This document shows positions 40,847-47,934 of a DNA stretch of 64,000 nucleotides, one piece after another (the first letter of the stretch is position 1; the number at the start of each line of letters is the position of its first letter). Source of the DNA: Flavobacteriales bacterium (lineage in GTDB: Bacteria; Bacteroidota; Bacteroidia; Flavobacteriales_D; Sanyastnellaceae); NCBI GenBank assembly GCA_002863125.1, contig PKEB01000016.1, forward strand, positions 62,001 through 126,000, written 5' to 3'. The notes under the pieces were generated by a model, which saw nothing but the letters and a program-made list of their open reading frames with translations, was not told the origin of the DNA and did no database searches. A program made the position numbers and the translations under genes.

Positions 40847-42172
40847 ATGATACAAACTGCTCGATGGATGGCGCTGACTGCGATGGTTGTTGCCATTCCG
40901 TTCACCTCGTGGACGCAAGATGAAGGACGCTCCTGCGAAGCGCTTTTATTTGATATGCCCGGCATTCGGTTTGAACCAATGGCCGCCCCCTGGGCTCCTT
41001 CCGAAACAGCGTGGGCACTGCAGTTTGAACAGCCCTTGGACCACGCCAATCCGGAGGCTGGGAGTTTTTACCAGCGCGTGTACGTAACGGAAATGGACCC
41101 CGCCCGTCCAACGGTCCTCGTGACAGAGGGGTACGACCGCAGCATCAATTACCCGAGTGAACTGGCGACGTCGATTGGAGCCAACCAAGTCATCGTTGAG
41201 CACCGGTATTACGGAGAAAGCGTGCCCGATTCGATGGACTATGCGTACTTGAACATCACGCAGGCCGCGCAGGACCTGCACCGCATCCGCACTGTGCTCG
41301 GTGAATACTTCACCGGACCTTGGGTGGCTTCTGGCATCAGCAAAGGAGGCCAGACGACCATTTTCTACCGGTATTTTTTCCCGGAAGATGTCGCAGCGAG
41401 TGTGCCGTACGTGGCGCCCGTGAACTTGGCGCTGGAGGACGAACGGATCTACGCCTTCCTCAACAGCGTGGGCTCGCGCAAATGCCGAAAAAACATTGAA
41501 GCCATCCAACGGCGCATCTTGACCGATTACGATGAGAGCCTGTTGCGCTTGCGTTGGCACGCCAAGGGGCAAGAATTGCGGTTCAACTACTTATCCGTTG
41601 AGGAGGCGTTTGAGTATGCGGTGTTGGAGTATCCGTTTTCGTTTTGGCAATGGGGGGCGGATTGCGACGCCATTCCCGATGCGGACGGGCCGCTTGATGA
41701 AGTTTTGGACCATTTTCTGGACGTGAGCGGGTTGTCCTTCTTCTCGGATGATGGCATGGAAGACTACGCCTCGCATTATTACCAATGTGCGGTGGAGTAT
41801 GGGTATTACGGATATGAAACGGAAGCCTTTGAAGGCCTGCTGCGAGCATTGCCCATTTCGCCGCACCCATCAGCCATCTTCACGCCGGAGCGCATGGAGG
41901 TGCCATACGACGGGGGCGAGCTGGCCCAAAACGTCTACGACTGGGTGCAGGCCAACGGGGATGCATTTATCTACATCAACGGCGCGTTGGACACCTGGAG
42001 TGCCACCGCCATGCCGCCCAACGACGCACGGGACGCCTTGTACTATTTCTTGGAAGACCAAAGCCACGGCACCGCGCGCATCCGCAACATGACGGATGAG
42101 CAGCAAGACGAAGTCAAGGCAAACTTGGAACGGTGGTTGGGCATGCCGGTGACCGGCAGCCTGGCTGATTGA
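40847..42172 (+). CDS. S37 (PS-10) family tripeptidyl aminopeptidase-like serine peptidase
   Basis: A 441-residue exported alpha/beta-hydrolase peptidase. The signal peptide MIQTARWMALTAMVVAIPFT ends near SWT-Q. The nucleophile Ser165 lies in ASGISKGGQTT. The conserved VIVEHRYYGESVPDSMDY, the VPYVAPVNLALED that follows the nucleophile, and a C-terminal DTWSA and DQSHGTARI (His candidate) fit the Streptomyces-type PS-10 peptidase family found in many Bacteroidota. It probably releases N-terminal di/tripeptides from proteins in the periplasm. Its stop codon abuts directly, base to base, the stop of the converging trmH-family gene. Confidence 0.88.
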   Translation: MIQTARWMALTAMVVAIPFTSWTQDEGRSCEALLFDMPGIRFEPMAAPWAPSETAWALQFEQPLDHANPEAGSFYQRVYVTEMDPARPTVLVTEGYDRSINYPSELATSIGANQVIVEHRYYGESVPDSMDYAYLNITQAAQDLHRIRTVLGEYFTGPWVASGISKGGQTTIFYRYFFPEDVAASVPYVAPVNLALEDERIYAFLNSVGSRKCRKNIEAIQRRILTDYDESLLRLRWHAKGQELRFNYLSVEEAFEYAVLEYPFSFWQWGADCDAIPDADGPLDEVLDHFLDVSGLSFFSDDGMEDYASHYYQCAVEYGYYGYETEAFEGLLRALPISPHPSAIFTPERMEVPYDGGELAQNVYDWVQANGDAFIYINGALDTWSATAMPPNDARDALYYFLEDQSHGTARIRNMTDEQQDEVKANLERWLGMPVTGSLAD

Positions 42173-42691
42173 TTACGCGGGCAGACCGATTTTCTGCGCG
42201 GCGTCCCACAACACGATGCCGCCGCACACGCTGACATTCAGGCTCTGCTTGACCCCGAATTGCGGTAGTTCCAAAGCCACATCGCAGGCGTCCACCGTGT
42301 CGGCTTCAACCCCGCGCACTTCATTGCCAAAAACGAAGGCCCATTTGCTGCCAGGCTCAGGGTGCCAATCCAGGAGGGAGGTGCTGTTTTCGGTCTGCTC
42401 AATGGCAGCGATGGCAAATCCTTGCTCCCGCAGCGCGGCGATGGCATCCAACGCGTTTTCGTGCGCCGTCCACGCGACGTGTTCGGTGGCGCCGAGCGCG
42501 CTTTTGAGGATGTCGCGTTGCGGTGGATGTGCGGTGTACCCGCACAAGTCGATGCCGTCAATGCGCAGGGAGTCCCCGGTGCGAAAGAACGCCCCCACGT
42601 TCAAGCCCGAACGGATGTTCTCCAGCACGACGCGCAACTGCGTTTTCTGCGCTTCGCGAAAGGCGTCAGGGGTGAGTCGGTTGGGTGTCAT
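42173..42691 (-). CDS. SpoU/TrmH-family RNA 2'-O-methyltransferase
   Basis: A 172-residue knotted SPOUT methyltransferase. Motif 1 is [20 protein letters not shown], motif 2 [20 protein letters not shown] and motif 3 [20 protein letters not shown], the SAM-binding trefoil knot. It lacks an N-terminal substrate-binding extension, so the target (tRNA or rRNA position) cannot be named. The start overlaps the uvrB stop by 4 bases (ATGA), so it is the second gene of a uvrB operon. Confidence 0.9.
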   Translation of the reverse strand: MTPNRLTPDAFREAQKTQLRVVLENIRSGLNVGAFFRTGDSLRIDGIDLCGYTAHPPQRDILKSALGATEHVAWTAHENALDAIAALREQGFAIAAIEQTENSTSLLDWHPEPGSKWAFVFGNEVRGVEADTVDACDVALELPQFGVKQSLNVSVCGGIVLWDAAQKIGLPA

Positions 42692-44709
42692 TGCGCGGCT
42701 TTTCGCTTGTCCATGATTTCCTTCAAGGCAAAGTACTCATCGCGGAGGCGTGCTGCCTCCATGAAGTCCAACTCTTTTGCCGCTGCCTCCATGCGCTGCT
42801 TGGTGTGCAAGGTGGACTTTTCGAGGGCCTCGTCACTCATGGTCTCCCACACCGGGTCGGTCGGTGCCGGTCCGGGTTCGGCTGCAATGTGACGCGGGCG
42901 GTCATCCACTTGCGGACTCTGCTCGAAGATGGTCTTCTTCTGCTTGCGGATTTGTTGCGGTTCAATCCCGTGCTCCGCGTTGAAGGCTTCTTGTTTCTTG
43001 CGCCGCCGCTGCGTCTCGTCGATGGTGCGCGCCATGGATTCCGTAATGGAGTCCGCGTACATGATGACGCGGCCGTTGACATTCCGCGCAGCACGTCCCG
43101 CTGTTTGGGTCAGGGAGCGATCGGAGCGCAGGAAGCCTTCTTTGTCGGCGTCCATGATGGCCACCAACGAAACTTCGGGAATGTCCAAGCCCTCCCGCAA
43201 AAGGTTGACGCCGACCAGCACATCAAACACGCCGTCCCGCAGTTCGCGGATGATTTCGACGCGGTCCAATGTTTTCACGTCGGAGTGGATGTACCGAGCG
43301 GGGATGCTGAGTCGGTCGAGGTATTTAGTGAGCTCTTCAGCCATACGCTTGGTCAAAGTGGTGACTAACACGCGGTCGCCTTGCTCGATGGTCGTGCGGA
43401 TTTCTCCGATGAGGTCGTCCACTTGGTGGGTGCAGGGCCGCACGTCAATCGGCGGATCGAGCAAGCCCGTTGGGCGGATGACCTGTTCGACAATGATGCC
43501 CTCGGACTGCTCCAATTCGTAATCCGCAGGCGTGGCGGAGACGTAGACGACTTGGTTGGTGATGGTGTCGAATTCATCCGCCTTCAGTGGGCGGTTGTCC
43601 AAGGCAGATGGCAAGCGAAATCCGTATTCCACCAATGAGGTCTTGCGCGAACGGTCCCCGCCGAACATCGCGCCGATTTGTGGCACCGTCACGTGGCTCT
43701 CATCAACGACGAGCAAGAAGTCATCGGCGAAGTAGTCGAGCAGGCAGAACGGACGTTCACCGGGTTGGCGCCGGTCGAAGTAGCGGCTGTAATTCTCGAT
43801 GCCGTTGCAGAATCCAATTTCCTTGATCATCTCCAGGTCGTACAGCGTGCGTTCCTCGAGTCGCTTGGCTTCGAGGTATTTGGCTTGTTCGGTGAAGAAT
43901 TGCTTTTGCTTTTCGAGGTCTTGCTGGATTTCCCACACGGCTTGATCGGTGGTGGATTTGCTGGAGACAAAAAGGTTAGCTGGGTAAATGATGATGTCGT
44001 CAAACCCGTGAAGCCGCGACCCTGATTCCGGATCAATGGTTTCCAATTGCTCAATCTCATCGCCCCAAAAATGCACACGCAACGCGTGGTCGGCGTAGGC
44101 GAGAAAAATGTCAACGGTATCGCCTTGGACCCGGAAGGTTCCACGCTTGAACTCCGCACGCGTGCGGCTGTAGAGCCCGCTGACCAATGTGTGGAGGAAG
44201 GCGTTGCGGCCCCATTTCTGTCCCACCTTCAACGGAATCACACTCTTGTGGAATTCCACTGGGTTGCCGATGCCGTAGATGCAGCTGATGGAGGCCACCA
44301 CAATGACGTCGCGCCGCCCGCTGAGAAGCGCCGACGTGGTGCTCAGCCGGAGCTTTTCGATTTCCTCGTTGATGGCGAGGTCTTTCTCAATGTAGGTGTT
44401 GGTCGTGGCGATGTACGCCTCCGGCTGGTAATAGTCGTAGTAGCTAACGAAGTACTCCACGAGGTTGTTGGGGAAGAATTCCTTGAACTCGCTGTAGAGC
44501 TGAGCGGCGAGGGTCTTGTTGTGGCTCAGAACCAAGGTGGGCCGTCCGGTCTCTGCTATGACGTTGGCCATTGTGAAGGTCTTGCCGGACCCCGTGACGC
44601 CGAGGAGGGTTTGCGCTTGGGTTCCGTTGTTGACCCCCTCAACCAATTCGGCGATCGCCTGGGGCTGATCGCCGGCTGGCTGGTATTCACTTTGGAGGAC
44701 GAACTTCAT
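42688..44709 (-). CDS. uvrB: Excinuclease ABC subunit B
   Basis: Damage-verifying helicase-like subunit of nucleotide excision repair. The 673 residues begin [20 protein letters not shown]. They contain the Walker [16 protein letters not shown], the beta-hairpin region [54 protein letters not shown], motif [19 protein letters not shown] and a C-terminal UVR hairpin ([19 protein letters not shown]) for UvrC. The ATG at 44709 is confirmed by the -7 element TAACTTTG 6 nt upstream; the in-frame ATG further up lies beyond that promoter. Confidence 0.97.
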   Translation of the reverse strand: MKFVLQSEYQPAGDQPQAIAELVEGVNNGTQAQTLLGVTGSGKTFTMANVIAETGRPTLVLSHNKTLAAQLYSEFKEFFPNNLVEYFVSYYDYYQPEAYIATTNTYIEKDLAINEEIEKLRLSTTSALLSGRRDVIVVASISCIYGIGNPVEFHKSVIPLKVGQKWGRNAFLHTLVSGLYSRTRAEFKRGTFRVQGDTVDIFLAYADHALRVHFWGDEIEQLETIDPESGSRLHGFDDIIIYPANLFVSSKSTTDQAVWEIQQDLEKQKQFFTEQAKYLEAKRLEERTLYDLEMIKEIGFCNGIENYSRYFDRRQPGERPFCLLDYFADDFLLVVDESHVTVPQIGAMFGGDRSRKTSLVEYGFRLPSALDNRPLKADEFDTITNQVVYVSATPADYELEQSEGIIVEQVIRPTGLLDPPIDVRPCTHQVDDLIGEIRTTIEQGDRVLVTTLTKRMAEELTKYLDRLSIPARYIHSDVKTLDRVEIIRELRDGVFDVLVGVNLLREGLDIPEVSLVAIMDADKEGFLRSDRSLTQTAGRAARNVNGRVIMYADSITESMARTIDETQRRRKKQEAFNAEHGIEPQQIRKQKKTIFEQSPQVDDRPRHIAAEPGPAPTDPVWETMSDEALEKSTLHTKQRMEAAAKELDFMEAARLRDEYFALKEIMDKRKAAQ

Positions 44710-44715
44710 CTTAAA

Positions 44716-44723
44716 CAAAGTTA
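44716..44723 (-). promoter_or_regulatory. -7 promoter element of uvrB
   Basis: TAACTTTG on the minus strand, then TTTAAG and the ATG at 44709. The predicted leader is only one or a few nucleotides. Confidence 0.5.
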
Positions 44724-44760
44724 AGGTGGGGACAGCAGCATGAGGGAGACGGTCGGGCAC

Positions 44761-44790
44761 AAAAAAAGCCAGACCGAGGGCCTGGCTTTT
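44761..44790 (-). terminator. Intrinsic terminator of the rpsF-rpsR-rplI operon
   Basis: On the minus strand AAAAGCCAG and CTGGCTTTT form a GC-containing stem followed by a T-run (seven Ts in total). It lies 18 nt after the rplI stop and before the uvrB promoter. Confidence 0.88.
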
Positions 44791-44808
44791 CCTTGCAATG
44801 CTGTAGAA

Positions 44809-45255
44809 TCAGTCGGCGACGACTTCGAATTTCACGGTGGCCGTGACTTCCTTGTGCAGCTTTACAACTGCTTCGTATTCGCCGAGTTCTTTGATGCTGT
44901 CTTCTGCGATGTTGATCGTCTTGCGCTCCACGTCGTATCCGGCTGCCTGAATGGCTTCCGCGATTTGGATGGAGTTGACAGAACCAAAAATCTTTCCGCT
45001 CTCACCGGCCTTCGCTCCAATCTTGAGTGACAAGCCTTCGAGCTTGGTGGCCAATGCCTGCGCTTCTTCCATCGCTTTCGCGGCTTTGTGCGCTTGCTGC
45101 TTGATCACCTCTGCAACCACCTTCTTGGCGGAGGGTGTCGCCGCAATCGCCATGCCCTGGGGGATGAGGAAGTTGCGGGCGTATCCGCTCTTCACGGTCA
45201 CGGTATCGTGCTTGCTGCCGAGTCGATCGACGTCTTGCTTGAGAATAATTTCCAT
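44809..45255 (-). CDS. rplI: 50S ribosomal protein L9
   Basis: A 148-residue large-subunit protein that binds 23S rRNA near the L1 stalk. It begins MEIILKQDVDRLGSKHDTVT and has the signature GYARNFLIPQGMAIAATPSA. A long central helix (VVAEVIKQQAHKAAKAMEEA and onward) connects to the C-terminal rRNA-binding domain. It is the third gene of the S6-S18-L9 operon and is followed by a strong terminator. Confidence 0.97.
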   Translation of the reverse strand: MEIILKQDVDRLGSKHDTVTVKSGYARNFLIPQGMAIAATPSAKKVVAEVIKQQAHKAAKAMEEAQALATKLEGLSLKIGAKAGESGKIFGSVNSIQIAEAIQAAGYDVERKTINIAEDSIKELGEYEAVVKLHKEVTATVKFEVVAD

Positions 45256-45267
45256 GATCGTTGAAGA

Positions 45268-45531
45268 TTATCGGAGGTTATCCGCCACGTAAGGCATCAA
45301 GGCCAGGTGGCGTGCTTTTTTGATTGCTTGAGACGCCTTGCGCTGGTACTTCAATGAAGTTCCAGTCAAGCGGCGTGGCAAAATCTTGCCTTGCTCGTTG
45401 CACAACATCAGCAGGAAGTCCGCGTCTTTGTAGTCGATGTACTTGATTCCCTTCTTTTTGAAGCGACAGTACTTCTCCTTTTGCGTGTCAATGCTGATGG
45501 GGTTCAGGTAACGTACGTTCTTGTCAGCCAT
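45268..45531 (-). CDS. rpsR: 30S ribosomal protein S18
   Basis: An 87-residue small-subunit protein that pairs with S6 on the platform. The S18 signature lies in [20 protein letters not shown] followed by [20 protein letters not shown]. The gene lies between rpsF and rplI with gaps of 19 and 12 bases, the canonical order. It is complete, ending MPYVADNLR. Confidence 0.97.
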   Translation of the reverse strand: MADKNVRYLNPISIDTQKEKYCRFKKKGIKYIDYKDADFLLMLCNEQGKILPRRLTGTSLKYQRKASQAIKKARHLALMPYVADNLR

Positions 45532-45550
45532 GGTAGTGTCGTTTTAAGAA

Positions 45551-45919
45551 TTAAGCCTCTTCGGTGGTTTCGGGAGCGGAGGCAGGAGCCTCTTTGGATT
45601 TGTTGCGACGCGATTCAGCGTAGGCAACGTGGTACTTGTCCATTCGCGTAGTCAAAAAGCGAATGACGCGCTCGTCCCGACGGAATTCAGTTTCGAAGGG
45701 CAGGATAACAGATGCATCGGCTTCAAACTCCAGCAACTGGTAGAAACCAGTAGATTTTTTCTGGATGGGATAAGCCAGCTTCCGCAAGCCCCAGGCCTCC
45801 TCGTGCACAATGATTCCTTTGTGCTCTTTGAGAAACGCCTTGTACTTCTCTACTGTTTCCGCTACCTGCTCGGCAGATAGCACGGGAGTCATGATGAAAA
45901 CAGTTTCGTAACGGTTCAT
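45551..45919 (-). CDS. rpsF: 30S ribosomal protein S6
   Basis: A 122-residue small-subunit protein. From the ATG at 45919 it reads [20 protein letters not shown] and contains [20 protein letters not shown] and [20 protein letters not shown]. The C-terminal tail is Ala/Glu-rich, as common in S6. An in-frame ATG ten codons upstream would run to the promoter region, so 45919 is preferred. It heads the ribosomal operon. The predicted leader is about 22 nt, too short for the classic S6:S18 autoregulatory RNA structure. Confidence 0.96.
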   Translation of the reverse strand: MNRYETVFIMTPVLSAEQVAETVEKYKAFLKEHKGIIVHEEAWGLRKLAYPIQKKSTGFYQLLEFEADASVILPFETEFRRDERVIRFLTTRMDKYHVAYAESRRNKSKEAPASAPETTEEA

Positions 45920-45946
45920 GTAGAACGGGTTTAAATTTATGGGGGG

Positions 45947-45954
45947 CAAAAGTA
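45947..45954 (-). promoter_or_regulatory. -7 promoter element of the ribosomal S6 operon
   Basis: TACTTTTG on the minus strand, 27 nt before the rpsF ATG. A TTG lies about 20 bases upstream of it (45975-45977, read on the minus strand), close to the expected -33 position. Confidence 0.6.
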
Positions 45955-45977
45955 CAGATAAGAACCTTAAAAACCAA

Positions 45978-45998
45978 AGGTTTCTCCGTGGGAAACCT
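45978..45998. repeat. Inverted repeat between rpsF and dnaX
   Basis: AGGTTTC and GAAACCT are perfect 7-bp arms with a 7-nt spacer. The site lies just upstream of the rpsF -33 region in the 133-base divergent gap and could be a binding site for a regulator of either gene. Function unknown. Confidence 0.4.
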
Positions 45999-46052
45999 GT
46001 TCATAAAGCGGTTTGGCGATGCGTTCGAATGCGTGCGATATTCGCATGAACA

Positions 46053-47825
46053 ATGGAAGCCGCTCAACAACCGCAATATACCGTGTCTGCACGGAAGTAC
46101 CGCCCGCAACACTGGGACGCGGTCGTCGGGCAAGACAGCATCACGCGCACCCTCAAGCAGGCCATTGACCAAGAGCAAATCGCCCAAGCGTACCTCTTCT
46201 GCGGTCCGCGGGGCGTGGGTAAGACCACGTCGGCGCGCATTTTTGCCCGTGCCATCAACGGGTTTGACGCGAACGACCAGGAGGATTACGCGTTCAACGT
46301 TTTCGAGCTGGATGCCGCTTCTAACAACAAGGTCGAAGACATCCGGTCGATTGTGGATCAAGTGCGCATCCCCCCGCAACAAGGACAGTACAAGGTCTAC
46401 ATCATCGACGAGGTGCACATGCTGTCGCAGGCGGCTTTCAATGCGTTTTTGAAGACGCTCGAAGAACCACCGCCGCATGCGGTCTTCATCTTGGCCACCA
46501 CCGAAAAGCACAAGATCCTTCCGACCATCTTGTCGAGATGCCAAATCTTCGACTTCCACCGCATCACCGTGCCGGACATGGTGGAGCACCTGAAGGGCAT
46601 CTGCGCGAAGGAGGGGATAGAAGCCGAAGAAGCCGCGCTGCATGTAGTAGCCGTTAAGGCAGATGGCGCGCTCCGCGATGCGTTGAGCATTTTTGACCAG
46701 CTCGTCGCTTTTGCCGGCAAAAAACTCGACTACGCCACCGTTGCGGAACACCTGCACGTCCTCGACCAACAAACCTACTTCGATGTGGTCGACGCCGTCC
46801 GAGAAGCGGAAGTCGCCAAAGCGCTGCTCATCCTCGACGGCATCATTTCGCGCGGCTTCGATCCGCACCACTTCATCACGGGGCTCGGGGCGCACTTGCG
46901 CAACTTGCTCATGAGCAAAGACGCCAGCACGGTGGCTTTGATGGAAGTGACGGACGATGTCAAAGTGCAATTCAGCACCCAGTCCGCGAGTGTGGATCTG
47001 CGGTTCTTGGTGCGAGCATTGGATGCGGTCAACCAAGCCGACGTGCAGTACAAGGGAAGCAACCACCAACGGCTGCTTGTCGAATTGACCTTGATGCAGC
47101 TCGCTTCGTTTACGGAGGCTGAAAAAAAAAAGCCTGAACTGACGCCCATTGAAGCCGGCGCATGGTCGGCCGACGCTCCACCAACGAAAGCTCCGGCGAA
47201 TCCTGTGCCCGCCGCCGCCGCGCCGCATGCGCCTGCCCCGGTATCAGCCCCTGAGCCCGAGCCTGCGCCCGCAGCGGAGCAACCCAAAACCGAAGAGCCG
47301 CAACAGCCGGCGCCAGCCCCAGACCCGGTTCGCGAAAAGCCGAAAGCGCCTGAGGTACAGGCGGTTCCGTCGCTTGGCATTGCCGCCCCTTCAACCTTGA
47401 TGGATGTGGCGAAGCCCGTGGAGACGGCTGAGCCCGCTACTGGGCGAGAGCAACCGGTCACCGGAGAGGCCGTTGAAAAGGCATGGGAAACGTTCATCAT
47501 GACCGTAGAGTCGGAAGGGCAATTCAACCTCCACACGACGCTCAAGGCGACCACGATGGGTTTTGAGGACTCCACCATCACCCTAAACGTGCTGAATCAA
47601 TTGCAAACTGAGCAGATTCGGGAGATCCAGTTGCGTCTGAATCAATACTTCGCTGACCAGCTTCAAAACGACACCTTGAAGTTGGTTATTGAAATGGCTG
47701 AGCTTGAATCCGCTGCGGCCTCCGCGGAATTCATGAACGACCGCGAGCGGTACGATGAGATGGTGAAGAAGAACCCAAAGCTGGACGAATTGCGCAAGCG
47801 ATTGGATCTTGATTTACTGGGTTGA
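46053..47825 (+). CDS. dnaX: DNA polymerase III subunits tau (and probably gamma by frameshifting)
   Basis: Clamp-loader ATPase. The 590 residues contain the AAA+ domain with Walker A GPRGVGKTT (51-59), DEVH (119-122) and the sensor region TILSRCQIFDFHRI. The usual four-cysteine zinc module after Walker A is absent; residues 69-85 read NGFDANDQEDYAFNVFE, a state I associate with Flavobacteriales. Domain III ends about residue 355. Then comes a run of ten A (47122-47131) holding the heptamer A AAA AAG in frame, followed by a Pro/Ala-rich linker (about 370-470) and the tau C-terminal domain. A -1 shift on the heptamer reads GCC TGA and would end a 361-residue gamma. The ATG at 46053 gives MEAAQQPQYTVSARKYRPQH. 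Confidence 0.95.
   Translation: MEAAQQPQYTVSARKYRPQHWDAVVGQDSITRTLKQAIDQEQIAQAYLFCGPRGVGKTTSARIFARAINGFDANDQEDYAFNVFELDAASNNKVEDIRSIVDQVRIPPQQGQYKVYIIDEVHMLSQAAFNAFLKTLEEPPPHAVFILATTEKHKILPTILSRCQIFDFHRITVPDMVEHLKGICAKEGIEAEEAALHVVAVKADGALRDALSIFDQLVAFAGKKLDYATVAEHLHVLDQQTYFDVVDAVREAEVAKALLILDGIISRGFDPHHFITGLGAHLRNLLMSKDASTVALMEVTDDVKVQFSTQSASVDLRFLVRALDAVNQADVQYKGSNHQRLLVELTLMQLASFTEAEKKKPELTPIEAGAWSADAPPTKAPANPVPAAAAPHAPAPVSAPEPEPAPAAEQPKTEEPQQPAPAPDPVREKPKAPEVQAVPSLGIAAPSTLMDVAKPVETAEPATGREQPVTGEAVEKAWETFIMTVESEGQFNLHTTLKATTMGFEDSTITLNVLNQLQTEQIREIQLRLNQYFADQLQNDTLKLVIEMAELESAAASAEFMNDRERYDEMVKKNPKLDELRKRLDLDLLG
47114..47137 (+). promoter_or_regulatory. Candidate programmed -1 frameshift / slippage site in dnaX
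   Basis: In the dnaX frame the codons read GAA AAA AAA AAG CCT GAA. The last seven bases of the A-run plus G form A AAA AAG (47126-47132), the same heptamer and phase as the E. coli dnaX site. In the -1 frame the next codons are GCC and TGA (stop at 47135-47137). GGAGG (47114-47118) lies 7 nt upstream, similar to the stimulatory Shine-Dalgarno-like element in E. coli, though Bacteroidota ribosomes use such sites poorly. A short GCCG/CGGC stem (47154-47170) lies downstream. Confidence 0.6.
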
Positions 47826-47855
47826 TACCGGATTCGAGAATCTTCATTCCGGTAT
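47825..47855 (+). repeat. Hairpin after dnaX
   Basis: ATACCGGA and TCCGGTAT form perfect 8-bp arms with a 15-nt spacer, starting at the dnaX stop. There is no T-run, so termination would need a factor. The rest of the 109-base gap to the receptor gene has no clear promoter. Confidence 0.35.
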
Positions 47856-47934
47856 TGTTGCGTCCTGCACTGAAAATTGTCGGCTTTTTTAAGCGAACAA
47901 TTGAACGCAACCAGCAGGGGCTTGTTATCAAACC

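Noticed and set aside
45920-45946. S6:S18 autoregulatory leader RNA upstream of rpsF
   Set aside because: The -7 element at 45947-45954 leaves a leader of only about 22 nt, too short for the known structure.
45723-47228. A 501-codon open frame on the minus strand across dnaX and rpsF
   Set aside because: It is the antisense of intact dnaX and the rpsF region. Its residues are low-quality (His/Arg/Val-rich), it has no motif, and the known genes explain the sequence.
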